A stretch of 64,000 nucleotides of DNA, from positions 3,968,001 through 4,032,000 of the forward strand of contig NZ_CP014136.1 in the NCBI RefSeq assembly GCF_002291425.1, read 5' to 3'. The notes beneath the pieces were generated by a model, which worked only from the letters and a program-made list of their open reading frames with translations, ran no database searches and was not told where the DNA came from. The stretch is from Gibbsiella quercinecans (GTDB taxonomy: Bacteria > Pseudomonadota > Gammaproteobacteria > Enterobacterales > Enterobacteriaceae). A program made the position numbers and the translations under genes. Positions 45,982-53,800 of the stretch are shown in pieces (the stretch's first letter is position 1; each line of letters opens with the position of its first letter).

Positions 45982-47025
45982 GTGTTTACGTTAAACAGGA
46001 GCAAGCTCATCGTTAATATGAATAAAAAAGTGACCGCCGCCGACGTCGCCGCTTATGTCGGCGTGTCGCGCTCGGCGGTGTCGCGCGCATTTACCGACGG
46101 CGCCAGCATCCAGCCAAAGAAACGCGCCAGCATCCTGGCCGCGGCGAAAGCGCTGGGTTACCAACCCAATTTCTTTGCCCGCACGCTGAGCACGCCGGCG
46201 CAGCGCAAACGTTCGAATCTGGTGGCGATACTGATCAGCGATTTTTCCAACCCCTATCAGTCGTATCTGTTTGAAGCGCTGTCGGCGGCATTACAACGCC
46301 ACGGCAAGCAGCCGATGTTGCTGAGCGTTAACCAGCATGAGGATCTCGATGACGCCATCCTGCGCTTATCAGGTTACCAGGTTGACGCCGTGGTTGCGGT
46401 TGTCGGATCGTTGCCGGCGGAGCGTTTCGGCCAGTGCCTGAAGCTTTCATTGCCGCTGGTGACGCTGGGGCGCACCGATGCCCGCGGTTTAATTCCCGCG
46501 GTTCAGACTGATAACGTGCAGGCCGGCCGGTTGGCGGCCGCGCACCTGCTCTCGCTGGGGCTGACGCGGCTGGGTTTTATTGCCGGGCGCGGTGATGGGC
46601 AGGCCTCCAACGAACGTTACCTGGGTTTTTGCCAGCAGATCCAGGCTATGGGGGGCGCGGCGCCGCAGCGGCTGGAAGCCGGGCGATATGGCTACGCGGC
46701 GGGCTTTGAGCTGGCCATGCACACGCGGGCCTCGCTGCGCGAGATGGAAGGCGTGTTTTGCGCTTGCGATACCTTGGCGATGGGGCTGATGGACTGCTGC
46801 CGCCAGCAGGGGGGGCCGTCTGTTCCCGGCCAACTGAAGGTGATCGGTTGTGATGATGTGCCGCAGGCCGCCTGGCAAGGCTACCAATTGACCACGGTCG
46901 CCCAGCCGGTTGCGCAGATTGCCGAACGGGTGATCCAACTGTTGCACATGATGGCGGAGAGCGAAGAGGCCATCCCGGCGCTCACGAGCCTGGCGCCGGC
47001 ACTGCGGGTACGCGGTTCAGCCTAA
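45982..47025 (+). CDS. LacI-family transcriptional regulator 1
   Basis: 347 residues if the GTG at 45982 is used (AAGGAA at ideal distance); the LacI domain proper starts at ATG 46018 (NKKVTAADVAAYVGVSRSAV, then SRAF). Periplasmic-binding-like sensor domain follows, with LVAILISDFSNPYQS near residue 75 and VIGCDDVPQAAWQGYQLTTV near 292. It is the last gene of the plus-strand ABC operon, and its final nine bases overlap the end of the opposing LacI gene. The C-terminal effector region is strikingly like that of the second LacI, which suggests related effectors. Confidence 0.88.
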   Translation: MFTLNRSKLIVNMNKKVTAADVAAYVGVSRSAVSRAFTDGASIQPKKRASILAAAKALGYQPNFFARTLSTPAQRKRSNLVAILISDFSNPYQSYLFEALSAALQRHGKQPMLLSVNQHEDLDDAILRLSGYQVDAVVAVVGSLPAERFGQCLKLSLPLVTLGRTDARGLIPAVQTDNVQAGRLAAAHLLSLGLTRLGFIAGRGDGQASNERYLGFCQQIQAMGGAAPQRLEAGRYGYAAGFELAMHTRASLREMEGVFCACDTLAMGLMDCCRQQGGPSVPGQLKVIGCDDVPQAAWQGYQLTTVAQPVAQIAERVIQLLHMMAESEEAIPALTSLAPALRVRGSA

Positions 47026-48012
47026 CCGCACCGTTTTTCGCCATACCGGCGGCGCCTGGAACAGGCGCTTGCCCGGCAGGCGCGGCGCTGATGCCGGCTG
47101 CAACAGTTCCATGATGGCGTTCGCCATCTCCGCCAGCGGCTGGGCGAAGGTGGTGAGCTGATAGCCGCCCCAGCTCGCCTGTTCGATGTCGTCGAAACCG
47201 ATAACGCAAAGATCCTCGGGAATGCGTAACCCCCATTCATGACGGGCCACGTCGATAACGCCGCAGGCGAGCAGATCGGTCACGCAAAAAATACCGTCCG
47301 GCCGGTTCGGCCCCGCCAGCAGTTGCCGCGCGGCGGCAGCGCCGCTGGCATAGTCGGCCGGCCCCGGGCGCGCTACCTGGCACTGGGCGCCGGCGGCTTC
47401 GAGAAACTTGCTTTCCCGTATCACCATGCTGGGCGAACGGGCGGAAGACGAGACCAGGGCGATGCGCTGGCAGCCGGCCTGGCGCAGCATATGGTGAGCA
47501 TCGTCCATGGTCGAGGTGTAATCGATGTCGATATTGTCGGCGCCGGCGAATTGCCCCATGCGGTTAATCAGTATCACCTGCTGGCCGCTTTGCAGGCAGG
47601 TTTCCACCAGCGAGGTTTGTGGCCTGCCCGACAGCACGATGGTGGCGGCGGCGCGGTAATTCAGGGTTTGCCGCAGCGCGGCGTCGGCGCTTTCTTCCCC
47701 GCCGTCGGTATTGATCACCATCACGGCACGCTGCGCCTGATGCAGGCGCCGGGTGATCTGATCCAGCAGGCTGGCCTGGTAGGGCGCGCTCAGGTTGCCG
47801 CCAAGGAGACAAACCGGGCGGCTGGCCGGTTTGGACAGGCCGCGCGCCAGATGGTTGACGTGGTAGTTAAGCGTTTCGGCGGCGGCCAACACTTTGCGCC
47901 GGGTTTCTGCTGAAACGCTGCTGCCGGGGGTAAAGGTGCGCGACACCGCCGAGCGGGAAACCCCCGCCAGGCGCGCCACTTCGGCGGCGCTGGCCATGTA
48001 TTTCTCACTCAT
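47017..48012 (-). CDS. LacI-family transcriptional regulator 2
   Basis: Protein of 331 residues with AGGAGG before its ATG. Helix-turn-helix at residues 6-30 (SAAEVARLAGVSRSAVSRTF), then a LacI sensor domain with CLLGGNLSAPYQASLLDQIT near 68 and VIGFDDIEQASWGGYQLTTF near 275. Last gene of the minus-strand ABC operon, 21 bp after the phosphatase fusion. Paralogous to the convergent LacI at 45982-47025, with which it shares nine bases. The pair probably binds the similar palindromes at 41172 and 53663. Confidence 0.88.
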   Translation of the reverse strand: MSEKYMASAAEVARLAGVSRSAVSRTFTPGSSVSAETRRKVLAAAETLNYHVNHLARGLSKPASRPVCLLGGNLSAPYQASLLDQITRRLHQAQRAVMVINTDGGEESADAALRQTLNYRAAATIVLSGRPQTSLVETCLQSGQQVILINRMGQFAGADNIDIDYTSTMDDAHHMLRQAGCQRIALVSSSARSPSMVIRESKFLEAAGAQCQVARPGPADYASGAAAARQLLAGPNRPDGIFCVTDLLACGVIDVARHEWGLRIPEDLCVIGFDDIEQASWGGYQLTTFAQPLAEMANAIMELLQPASAPRLPGKRLFQAPPVWRKTVRLG

Positions 48013-48033
48013 GCCGTGGCCTCCTGGTGGGGG

Positions 48034-49485
48034 TTATTGCTCAATGCCCAACCCCGCCGCGTTTAACGCCTGCTCCATCTCAATGGCGCGCTGCGCCAGG
48101 GCCACCATTTCCGGCTTCGGCGTTTCGTACCATTCGTCTGGGTGCAGGCGGCGTTTATCGCGGATATGGGCGATAGCCGCGTCCAGCGTCGGGTAACGGG
48201 CCGGGCACTCCAGGTGCATAAACAGGGCGACCAGCGCCACCGACCGGCTGCGGCCGCCGCGGCAGTTGACCAATACATTGCCGCGCTCGCGGTTGCGGTA
48301 AGACGGCTTGGCGGGGATTTGCTGCAGCAGGGCGGAGCGCATCAGGTGATAGCCCGCGTGCAGCATGGTCGGCGCGTTGCCCTCGCCGTCGATGAGCCCC
48401 AGTTTGTAATAGCGAATGGCCCCGGCGCCGTGGTTGAGCAAGTGCGCGCCGATGTTCGCTTCCGGCGTGGAAACCCAGTCGATATCCAGGTTGACGGCGC
48501 AGTTGATCACCGTCTTGATGCCGTACTGTTCCAGCAGCGCCAGATCGGTCACGCCGCTGGAACCGCCGATATAAATATCCATTCCCCAGCCGGGAAAATC
48601 GGATGCGATCAGGCTGATGGCCGGACGATCGTAATGCGTGGCGGCCGCTTCGGTGACGGCCGGTTCTTCGGCGGGGGGCAACGCCGCCGTGGCGACCGGA
48701 ATGCCGGTCGCGCGCGCCAGCGCATTGACTACGGCCGGTGCGGCCGCTAACACCGGCAGCCCGTTAAAGATGTCTGCCGCGTGGGTGGGGATGTGTCCGG
48801 TGTGGCCGCCGGCTTCACGCACCAGCAGTAGCCCGGCCAGGCAATCCCAGGCGTTCATGTGCAGTTCGGCGTAACCGTCGGTGCGGCCTTCCGCCACCCA
48901 GGCCAGCGCCAGCGCGCCCGAGGCGCCGCGCCGCACGTTCGCGCCCTGGCCCAGCAGCGCGGCCAGCACGTCCAGATAACGCCGCTGCGGCACGCGGGTT
49001 GACCAGCCGAGTTCAAACGTGGCGTTGCGCACGTCATCGGTGGCGGCGCACTGCAGCGGCCGGCCGTTTTTCTCGGCGTAGTGGCCGCGCCGCGCCAGGT
49101 ACAGCTCCTGGCTGGCGGGGTTGTAAATGGCGCCCAGCTCGGTGACGCCCTCGGCGACGAAGGCGATGGCGACGCAAAAGTGCTCGATGCCGCGCGCGAA
49201 GTTCGCGGTGCCGTCGATGGGATCGATCACCCACAAGCGGGTGGCATCGCAGGCCGTGCTGCCGGTTTCCTCACCCAGCAGGGTATCTTCGGGAAACGCC
49301 GCGGCAATGGCCTGGCGGATCTGCTGTTCTACCAGGGTATCGGCTTCGGTCAGGAAGTCCTGGTGGCCTTTCAGTGAGAACGCTCCCGGCTGGCGGGAAC
49401 GGAAGTGGCCGAGCGCCGTCTCGCCGGCGGCGAGGATAATGCGTTTTAGCGCAGCTTCACGCTGGGCCAGGTTAATCTGTGTCAA
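48034..49485 (-). CDS. Inositol monophosphatase-family phosphatase fused to a dual-specificity-type phosphatase domain
   Basis: Protein of 483 residues that starts with TTG at 49485 (GGGAG seven bases before; no usable ATG). Residues 1-265 are a complete inositol monophosphatase-type domain: GEET (E72/E73), WVIDPIDGTANF (D88, D91) and NAWDC (D214), the metal-binding set. After a proline/alanine-rich linker, residues 285-483 form a dual-specificity phosphatase-like domain with catalytic loop VNCRGGRSRS (C408, R414) and acid candidate D366 in LIDGEGN. The usual His before the Cys is Asn here. It is co-transcribed with a binding-protein importer, so it probably dephosphorylates an imported organophosphate. 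I know of no characterised protein with this fusion. Confidence 0.85.
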   Translation of the reverse strand: MTQINLAQREAALKRIILAAGETALGHFRSRQPGAFSLKGHQDFLTEADTLVEQQIRQAIAAAFPEDTLLGEETGSTACDATRLWVIDPIDGTANFARGIEHFCVAIAFVAEGVTELGAIYNPASQELYLARRGHYAEKNGRPLQCAATDDVRNATFELGWSTRVPQRRYLDVLAALLGQGANVRRGASGALALAWVAEGRTDGYAELHMNAWDCLAGLLLVREAGGHTGHIPTHAADIFNGLPVLAAAPAVVNALARATGIPVATAALPPAEEPAVTEAAATHYDRPAISLIASDFPGWGMDIYIGGSSGVTDLALLEQYGIKTVINCAVNLDIDWVSTPEANIGAHLLNHGAGAIRYYKLGLIDGEGNAPTMLHAGYHLMRSALLQQIPAKPSYRNRERGNVLVNCRGGRSRSVALVALFMHLECPARYPTLDAAIAHIRDKRRLHPDEWYETPKPEMVALAQRAIEMEQALNAAGLGIEQ

Positions 49486-49528
49486 AGGGCTCTCCCAGTC
49501 TGAAAATATCGGGCGCGCGGCGGCGCGG

Positions 49529-50641
49529 TTATTTTTGGTAGTTCAGGTTCCAGAGATCTTGCCAGTCCTGGCGGCTCTGCCAGTCCGTCTTGGCGCTGGT
49601 GGTCTGGTAGACCATCAGCTCCGCGCGGTATTTTTCGATGCCCGAGGCTTCATTTGCCGGCAGTTTTACCGCCGGGTTAGTGGACATTTTGCCGTCCACG
49701 CCCTGCGGCGCGATGCCTTCAGCGGTCATCAGGTAATGGACAAACAGCCTGGCGGCGTTCGGGCTGTGGCTACCGGTCGCCACCACGCCCAGGCTCGGGT
49801 AGTTCCAGCCGATAAACGGCTTCATTCCGTTGCACAGGCCCAGCTTCATCCCCTGTTTGTTATCGCGGAATTTCGCAGTGGAAACCAGCCCGACAAAATC
49901 GCCTTTGCCATCCGGCGCGCCAATCGCTTCGGCTGCGTCGTTGTCGGAATGCGTCAGCAGCGGGCTGTTGGCGGCCAGCGCCTTAACGAACGCCGCCGTC
50001 GCCGTGCTTTCGTCGGTTTCCAGCGGTTTGCCGTATGCCTGTTGATAGGCGGCGCGCACCTCTTGATCATAGTGGGTGGCCATCTGGCTGAACCAATCCG
50101 TGTAGGCCGGTTTGCTGGTGGGATCCTGCATGGCGACTTTGCCGCGCCACTGCGGCTCGGTCAGTTGCCAGATATTGGTGATGGGGCAACGGCCGTGATG
50201 CGCGGTGTTGTAGGCAAACACGTTCGGCGCCAGCACCACCGTCAACGGTGCCTGATACTGTGCTGGCACGGTGGCCTTCATGTCATCCGGCACCCAGCTT
50301 TGCACATAGCCTTTGTTTAACAGCTGCGCCATGCCGGCCGGGGCGTCTTCGATGATCGCTACATCGGCTTTCACGTTGTGCGCCTGCGCTTCACGGCTGA
50401 TGATCTCGATGATCTGCGGCGCGTCGGCCTTAATGCCTACCGCGTTAACGCCATATTGCTGACTAAAGCTTTTCGCCTGCTCGACGATCTTGCCGGTGGA
50501 GGCATAAACGGTGATTGGCGCTTCTGTTTTGGCGTTGGCAATCAGGGTGGAGAGATCCAGCGGTTCGGCCGCGTTGACGCCGGCGGCGCCGGCGACACAG
50601 ACGGCGAGTATCGCCAGATGCGTTATCAATTTGCGGTTCAT
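49529..50641 (-). CDS. ABC transporter periplasmic substrate-binding protein (AfuA/FbpA-like)
   Basis: 370 residues from the ATG at 50641, which has AAGGA six bases upstream; a GTG one codon earlier is possible. Signal peptide residues 1-23 (NRKLITHLAILAVCVAGAAG). The mature part belongs to the ferric/sugar-phosphate/phosphonate type 2 binding-protein family: PITVYASTGKIVEQ near residue 40, ADVAIIEDAPAGMAQLL near 93, PSLGVVATGSHSPNAARLFV near 280. I do not see the paired C-terminal tyrosines of the iron-binding FbpA proteins, and the phosphatase next door favours a phosphorylated organic ligand as in AfuA. Confidence 0.82.
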   Translation of the reverse strand: MNRKLITHLAILAVCVAGAAGVNAAEPLDLSTLIANAKTEAPITVYASTGKIVEQAKSFSQQYGVNAVGIKADAPQIIEIISREAQAHNVKADVAIIEDAPAGMAQLLNKGYVQSWVPDDMKATVPAQYQAPLTVVLAPNVFAYNTAHHGRCPITNIWQLTEPQWRGKVAMQDPTSKPAYTDWFSQMATHYDQEVRAAYQQAYGKPLETDESTATAAFVKALAANSPLLTHSDNDAAEAIGAPDGKGDFVGLVSTAKFRDNKQGMKLGLCNGMKPFIGWNYPSLGVVATGSHSPNAARLFVHYLMTAEGIAPQGVDGKMSTNPAVKLPANEASGIEKYRAELMVYQTTSAKTDWQSRQDWQDLWNLNYQK

Positions 50642-50686
50642 CACATTTCCTTGGGTTGCGGTTAAGCGAAACGGCTATCGTGGTGG

Positions 50687-51766
50687 TTAGCGCCCATACG
50701 GTTCCTGGCGTTGCCCCTGCTGGTTGAAGAAGTGCAGGGCGGCGGCGGGCAACTGGCAGTGCACCTGTTGGTTGGCCTGCCAGCGCGGGCGCAGTTGCGT
50801 TGAGTGAAACAGGCGATCGCCGTCTTTCACCAGCTCGATCACCCAACTGCCGCCGGTGGGCATGATGTTGTCGATCGTCATCGGAATGCTGTCGCTGTGC
50901 GGCTGCTCGCACAGCGCGATCTCCTCTGGGCGAATGCCGCAGGTATGCGCCGTTTCCCGCAGGGCAAAGCGTTGCTGCAGGTGGGCGGCCAATGCGCTGG
51001 CCGGCTGATTGAGCGGGATCATGTTCAGCTTTGGCGTGCCGATAAACTCGGCGACAAAGCGGTTGGCGGGCCTGGCGTAAATCTCATCCGGGGTGCCCAC
51101 CTGCTGGACATGCCCGGCGCTCATCACGGCGATGGTGGTGGCCAGCGTCATCGCTTCCCACTGGTCGTGGCTGACGAACACAATGGTGGTGCCGAAGGCG
51201 GCGTGCAGGCGGCGCAGCTCCGCGCGCATTTCCAGGCGCAGGGTGGCGTCCAGGTTGGACAACGGCTCGTCGAGCAGCAGTACGCCGGGGTTGACCGCCA
51301 GCATGCGCGCCAGTGCGACGCGCTGTTGCTGGCCGCCGGAAAGCTGTGCCGGATAGCGGCCGGCATACTCGGCGATACGCAGCTTTTCCATCACGTCCCG
51401 GCTGCGGGCGATACGTTCCTGCTTCGGCACTTTTTGCAGCCGCAGGCCAAAATCGACGTTCTGCTCCACCGTCATGTGCGGCCACAGGGCGTAGCTCTGG
51501 AACACCAGCCCGACGCGGCGCCGCTCCGGCGGCACGAAGGCCCCCTGGGCCACAGAATCCATCACCGCATCGCCGATGGCGATCTCGCCGCCGCTGGCGT
51601 GTTCAATACCGGCGATCATGCGCAGGATGGTGGTTTTGCCGCAGCCGGAGGGGCCAAGCAGGCACATGAACTCGCCGTCTTTAACGGTCAGGTTGATGGC
51701 GTTGACGGCCGGCTGTTTGGCGCCGGGGTAAGTTTTGCTCAGGTTGGTCAGGGTAATGGCGGGCAT
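50687..51766 (-). CDS. ABC transporter ATP-binding protein (FbpC/AfuC-like)
   Basis: Protein of 359 residues. Walker A GPSGCGKTT near residue 38, Q-loop FQSYALWP near 88, signature LSGGQQQRVALARMLAV near 143, Walker B LLLDEPLSNLD near 164, H-loop SHDQ near 200. A C-terminal TOBE domain (about 270-355) follows. It begins 1 bp after the stop of the permease, with which it forms the importer core. Nearest families carry Fe3+, putrescine or phosphorylated sugars. Confidence 0.91.
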   Translation of the reverse strand: MPAITLTNLSKTYPGAKQPAVNAINLTVKDGEFMCLLGPSGCGKTTILRMIAGIEHASGGEIAIGDAVMDSVAQGAFVPPERRRVGLVFQSYALWPHMTVEQNVDFGLRLQKVPKQERIARSRDVMEKLRIAEYAGRYPAQLSGGQQQRVALARMLAVNPGVLLLDEPLSNLDATLRLEMRAELRRLHAAFGTTIVFVSHDQWEAMTLATTIAVMSAGHVQQVGTPDEIYARPANRFVAEFIGTPKLNMIPLNQPASALAAHLQQRFALRETAHTCGIRPEEIALCEQPHSDSIPMTIDNIMPTGGSWVIELVKDGDRLFHSTQLRPRWQANQQVHCQLPAAALHFFNQQGQRQEPYGR

Positions 51767-51767
51767 G

Positions 51768-53591
51768 TCAGTTCTCCAAACCTTCAGCCAACCCGGTACC
51801 GGAGATTTTTTGAATCAGTACCGTGCCGGCCCATGAAATCAGCGCGATCATCAACACCACGGCGTTGGCCGCCTGCTGGTAGTTGTAGTCAATCAAGCGC
51901 AGTGAATAGGTGGTCAGGACGTCGGTGGCGGGGATCGCCAGGATGATGAACAGGCTGACGCCCTTAATACCGGAAATAAACGGCAGCAGAATGCCGGTGG
52001 TCAGCGGCGCGGCCTGGATGGGGATCACAATCCGCCCGATGCGGGTGAACCAGCCGGCGCCGGCCACGCGCGCCGCTTCCTCCGGCTCTTTGCCCAACTG
52101 GGTCATTGCGGCGATGCCGGAACGGCTGGCATAGGGCATTTTCTCGGCGATCAGCGCAATCACCAGGATCAGCGGGGTGCCGTACAGGGCGGGCACCGGG
52201 CCGCGCGCCACGGCAAACAGCGACAGGAACGCGGCGGCGAAGGCAATGCCGGGCACCAGGTAGGGCAGGAAGGTGATCTGGCGTAAAAACCCGCCCACCC
52301 AGCGCACCGTGCTGCGTATCACCGCATAGCCGACCAACAGGCCGAGGATGCCGGAGGCCAGCGATGCGGAGCCGACAATCACCAAGGTGTTCCAGACCGC
52401 GTGCCAGAAATCCGGCGTAATCAGAATGCCGTTATGCAGGGCCACCGTATCCAGATGATGGCCAATCCAGAAATCGAAGGTGAAGTTGTCGGCGCTGAAC
52501 CGCCCCGGCAGTTTCATGATGGTGGAAAAGAACAGCGTGAGCAGCGGTATGGCCACGCCCAGCAGCACAAACAGCAGTGCGGCCGCCCCGGCGGCCAGGC
52601 GCCAGCGGCCGAGATGGCGGCGGCGATCCAGCCCGCCCTTGCCGCTGATGGTAACGAAGCGTTTGGCTTCGCGCAGCATGCGCATATCCAGCAGCAGTGT
52701 GATCATGCCCATCAGCATAATCACCGCGGCGATCACCGCGGCAACGCCGGTCTGGCGTGAACCCAACGCGCGGTACAAACCGGTGGACAGCGTATCGAAG
52801 TGCACCGGCAAGCCGAGAATGTACGGAATGGCGAACTCGCCGATGCAATCGGCGAAGATCAGCAGCGCGGCCGACAGCAGCGCCGGGCGCACCAGCGGCA
52901 CAATAATCCGTAGGGCGATAACCTGGCGTGAGGCGCCAAGCACCCGGGCGCAATCCTCCAACTGGCTATCCATGCGTTTCAGGGCGTTGCCGACGATCAG
53001 GATCACCAGCGGCGCGTAGTGCAGCACCATGATCGCCACGATCGGGAAATAGCCATAGGCCAGCCAGTTGGGCGTGTGGAAGCCGAGGGTTTCCAACCAG
53101 CCGGGTTGGCCACCAACGGTGTGGTTTTTAAACAGCGTGGTCCAGGCCAGTGCGAAGGTCCAGGAGGGCAGCATAAACGGCACGATCAGCGCAGTGGCGA
53201 ACCATTTGCGCCCGGCCATATCGGTGCGGTTGACCAGCCAGGCGAGGGTGACGCCGACCACCAGCGCGCCCAACACGCTGCTGATCGCCACCGCCAGCGT
53301 ATTGAGCAACGGCGTCCACAGCAACAGGCTGGACATGCGCGAAGCCAGGGTGCGCAGCAGGTAATATTGGGTAAAGGCGCCTTCGGCCGCCTGCACGCGC
53401 TCGCTGTCGCCGCTCTGCACGACGATGGCGTCAAGCAGAATCGACAGCACCGGCGCCAGGATGATCCAGGCAAACAGCAATATCAACAGCATGCCAATCA
53501 GGTTCGCCGGCTCGTGGCGGGCGATGGTGAAAGCGTGCCGGAATTTGCACCACCATGAAGGCGGTGCCGGGTTAACTGCTTCGGGCGTCAC
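51768..53591 (-). CDS. ABC transporter double permease (FbpB/AfuB-like)
   Basis: Protein of 607 residues that starts with GTG at 53591 (AAGGGA seven bases upstream). It has two fused permease halves of about six helices each. EAA-type loops read ...LEDCARVLGASRQVIALRII near residue 215 and PEEAARVAGAGWFTRIGRIV near 505. One polypeptide therefore supplies both channel halves, as in FbpB and AfuB. First gene of the minus-strand operon. Its ribosome site lies in a hairpin (53601-53626), suggesting translational control. Confidence 0.89.
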   Translation of the reverse strand: MTPEAVNPAPPSWWCKFRHAFTIARHEPANLIGMLLILLFAWIILAPVLSILLDAIVVQSGDSERVQAAEGAFTQYYLLRTLASRMSSLLLWTPLLNTLAVAISSVLGALVVGVTLAWLVNRTDMAGRKWFATALIVPFMLPSWTFALAWTTLFKNHTVGGQPGWLETLGFHTPNWLAYGYFPIVAIMVLHYAPLVILIVGNALKRMDSQLEDCARVLGASRQVIALRIIVPLVRPALLSAALLIFADCIGEFAIPYILGLPVHFDTLSTGLYRALGSRQTGVAAVIAAVIMLMGMITLLLDMRMLREAKRFVTISGKGGLDRRRHLGRWRLAAGAAALLFVLLGVAIPLLTLFFSTIMKLPGRFSADNFTFDFWIGHHLDTVALHNGILITPDFWHAVWNTLVIVGSASLASGILGLLVGYAVIRSTVRWVGGFLRQITFLPYLVPGIAFAAAFLSLFAVARGPVPALYGTPLILVIALIAEKMPYASRSGIAAMTQLGKEPEEAARVAGAGWFTRIGRIVIPIQAAPLTTGILLPFISGIKGVSLFIILAIPATDVLTTYSLRLIDYNYQQAANAVVLMIALISWAGTVLIQKISGTGLAEGLEN

Positions 53592-53600
53592 GGGGGATTC

Positions 53601-53626
53601 CCTTTTCTGTTTTTAGACAGGAAAGG
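53601..53626 (-). promoter_or_regulatory. Leader hairpin covering the ribosome site of the double permease
   Basis: On the minus-strand RNA, CCTTTCCTGT pairs with ACAGAAAAGG (one G-U pair) around a six-base loop. The right arm runs into the AAGGGA ribosome site of the GTG start. Folding would lower initiation on the first gene of the operon. Confidence 0.4.
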
Positions 53627-53662
53627 ACTATATCGGCGCTTTATGACGGCCCGGTGACCGTT

Positions 53663-53678
53663 TTGCACATAGGTGCAA
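53663..53678. promoter_or_regulatory. Putative LacI-type operator of the minus-strand ABC operon
   Basis: TTGCAC-ATAG-GTGCAA, arms perfectly complementary, about 70 bp before the permease start. It has the same arms as the palindrome before the plus-strand ABC operon (41172-41185), which is TGCAC-GCGC-GTGCA. Shared operators imply co-regulation by the linked LacI pair. Confidence 0.5.
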
Positions 53679-53753
53679 TTATTTTTAGTGTGCTTGCGCA
53701 GGCCGTTAACAAAGGGGAGAGCCGTTTGCCCGGCGGATGATGCGCTGGCCGAT

Positions 53754-53800
53754 GTGTTGCCCCCACGGCGGCCAGCTACGGGAGCAACACCCGTTTTTTT
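53754..53800 (+). terminator. Plus-strand rho-independent terminator opposite the end of the NodT-type gene
   Basis: GTGTTGCCCCC (53754-53764) pairs with GGGAGCAACAC (53780-53790, one G-T pair), followed by CCG and seven T (53794-53800). Orientation is plus, yet no plus-strand gene lies upstream, so it could end an unrecognised small RNA or antisense transcript. On the minus strand the same hairpin could act weakly after the efflux operon. Confidence 0.5.

Noticed and set aside
49127-51946. Open frames of 397 and 380 codons on the plus strand
   Set aside because: Antisense to well-supported binding-protein, phosphatase and ATPase genes; no recognisable protein.
49529-53591. Ferric iron importer (FbpABC)
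   Set aside because: Architecture is shared with FbpABC, but the binding protein lacks visible paired tyrosines and the operon ends in a phosphatase and a LacI regulator, not a Fur-type context.
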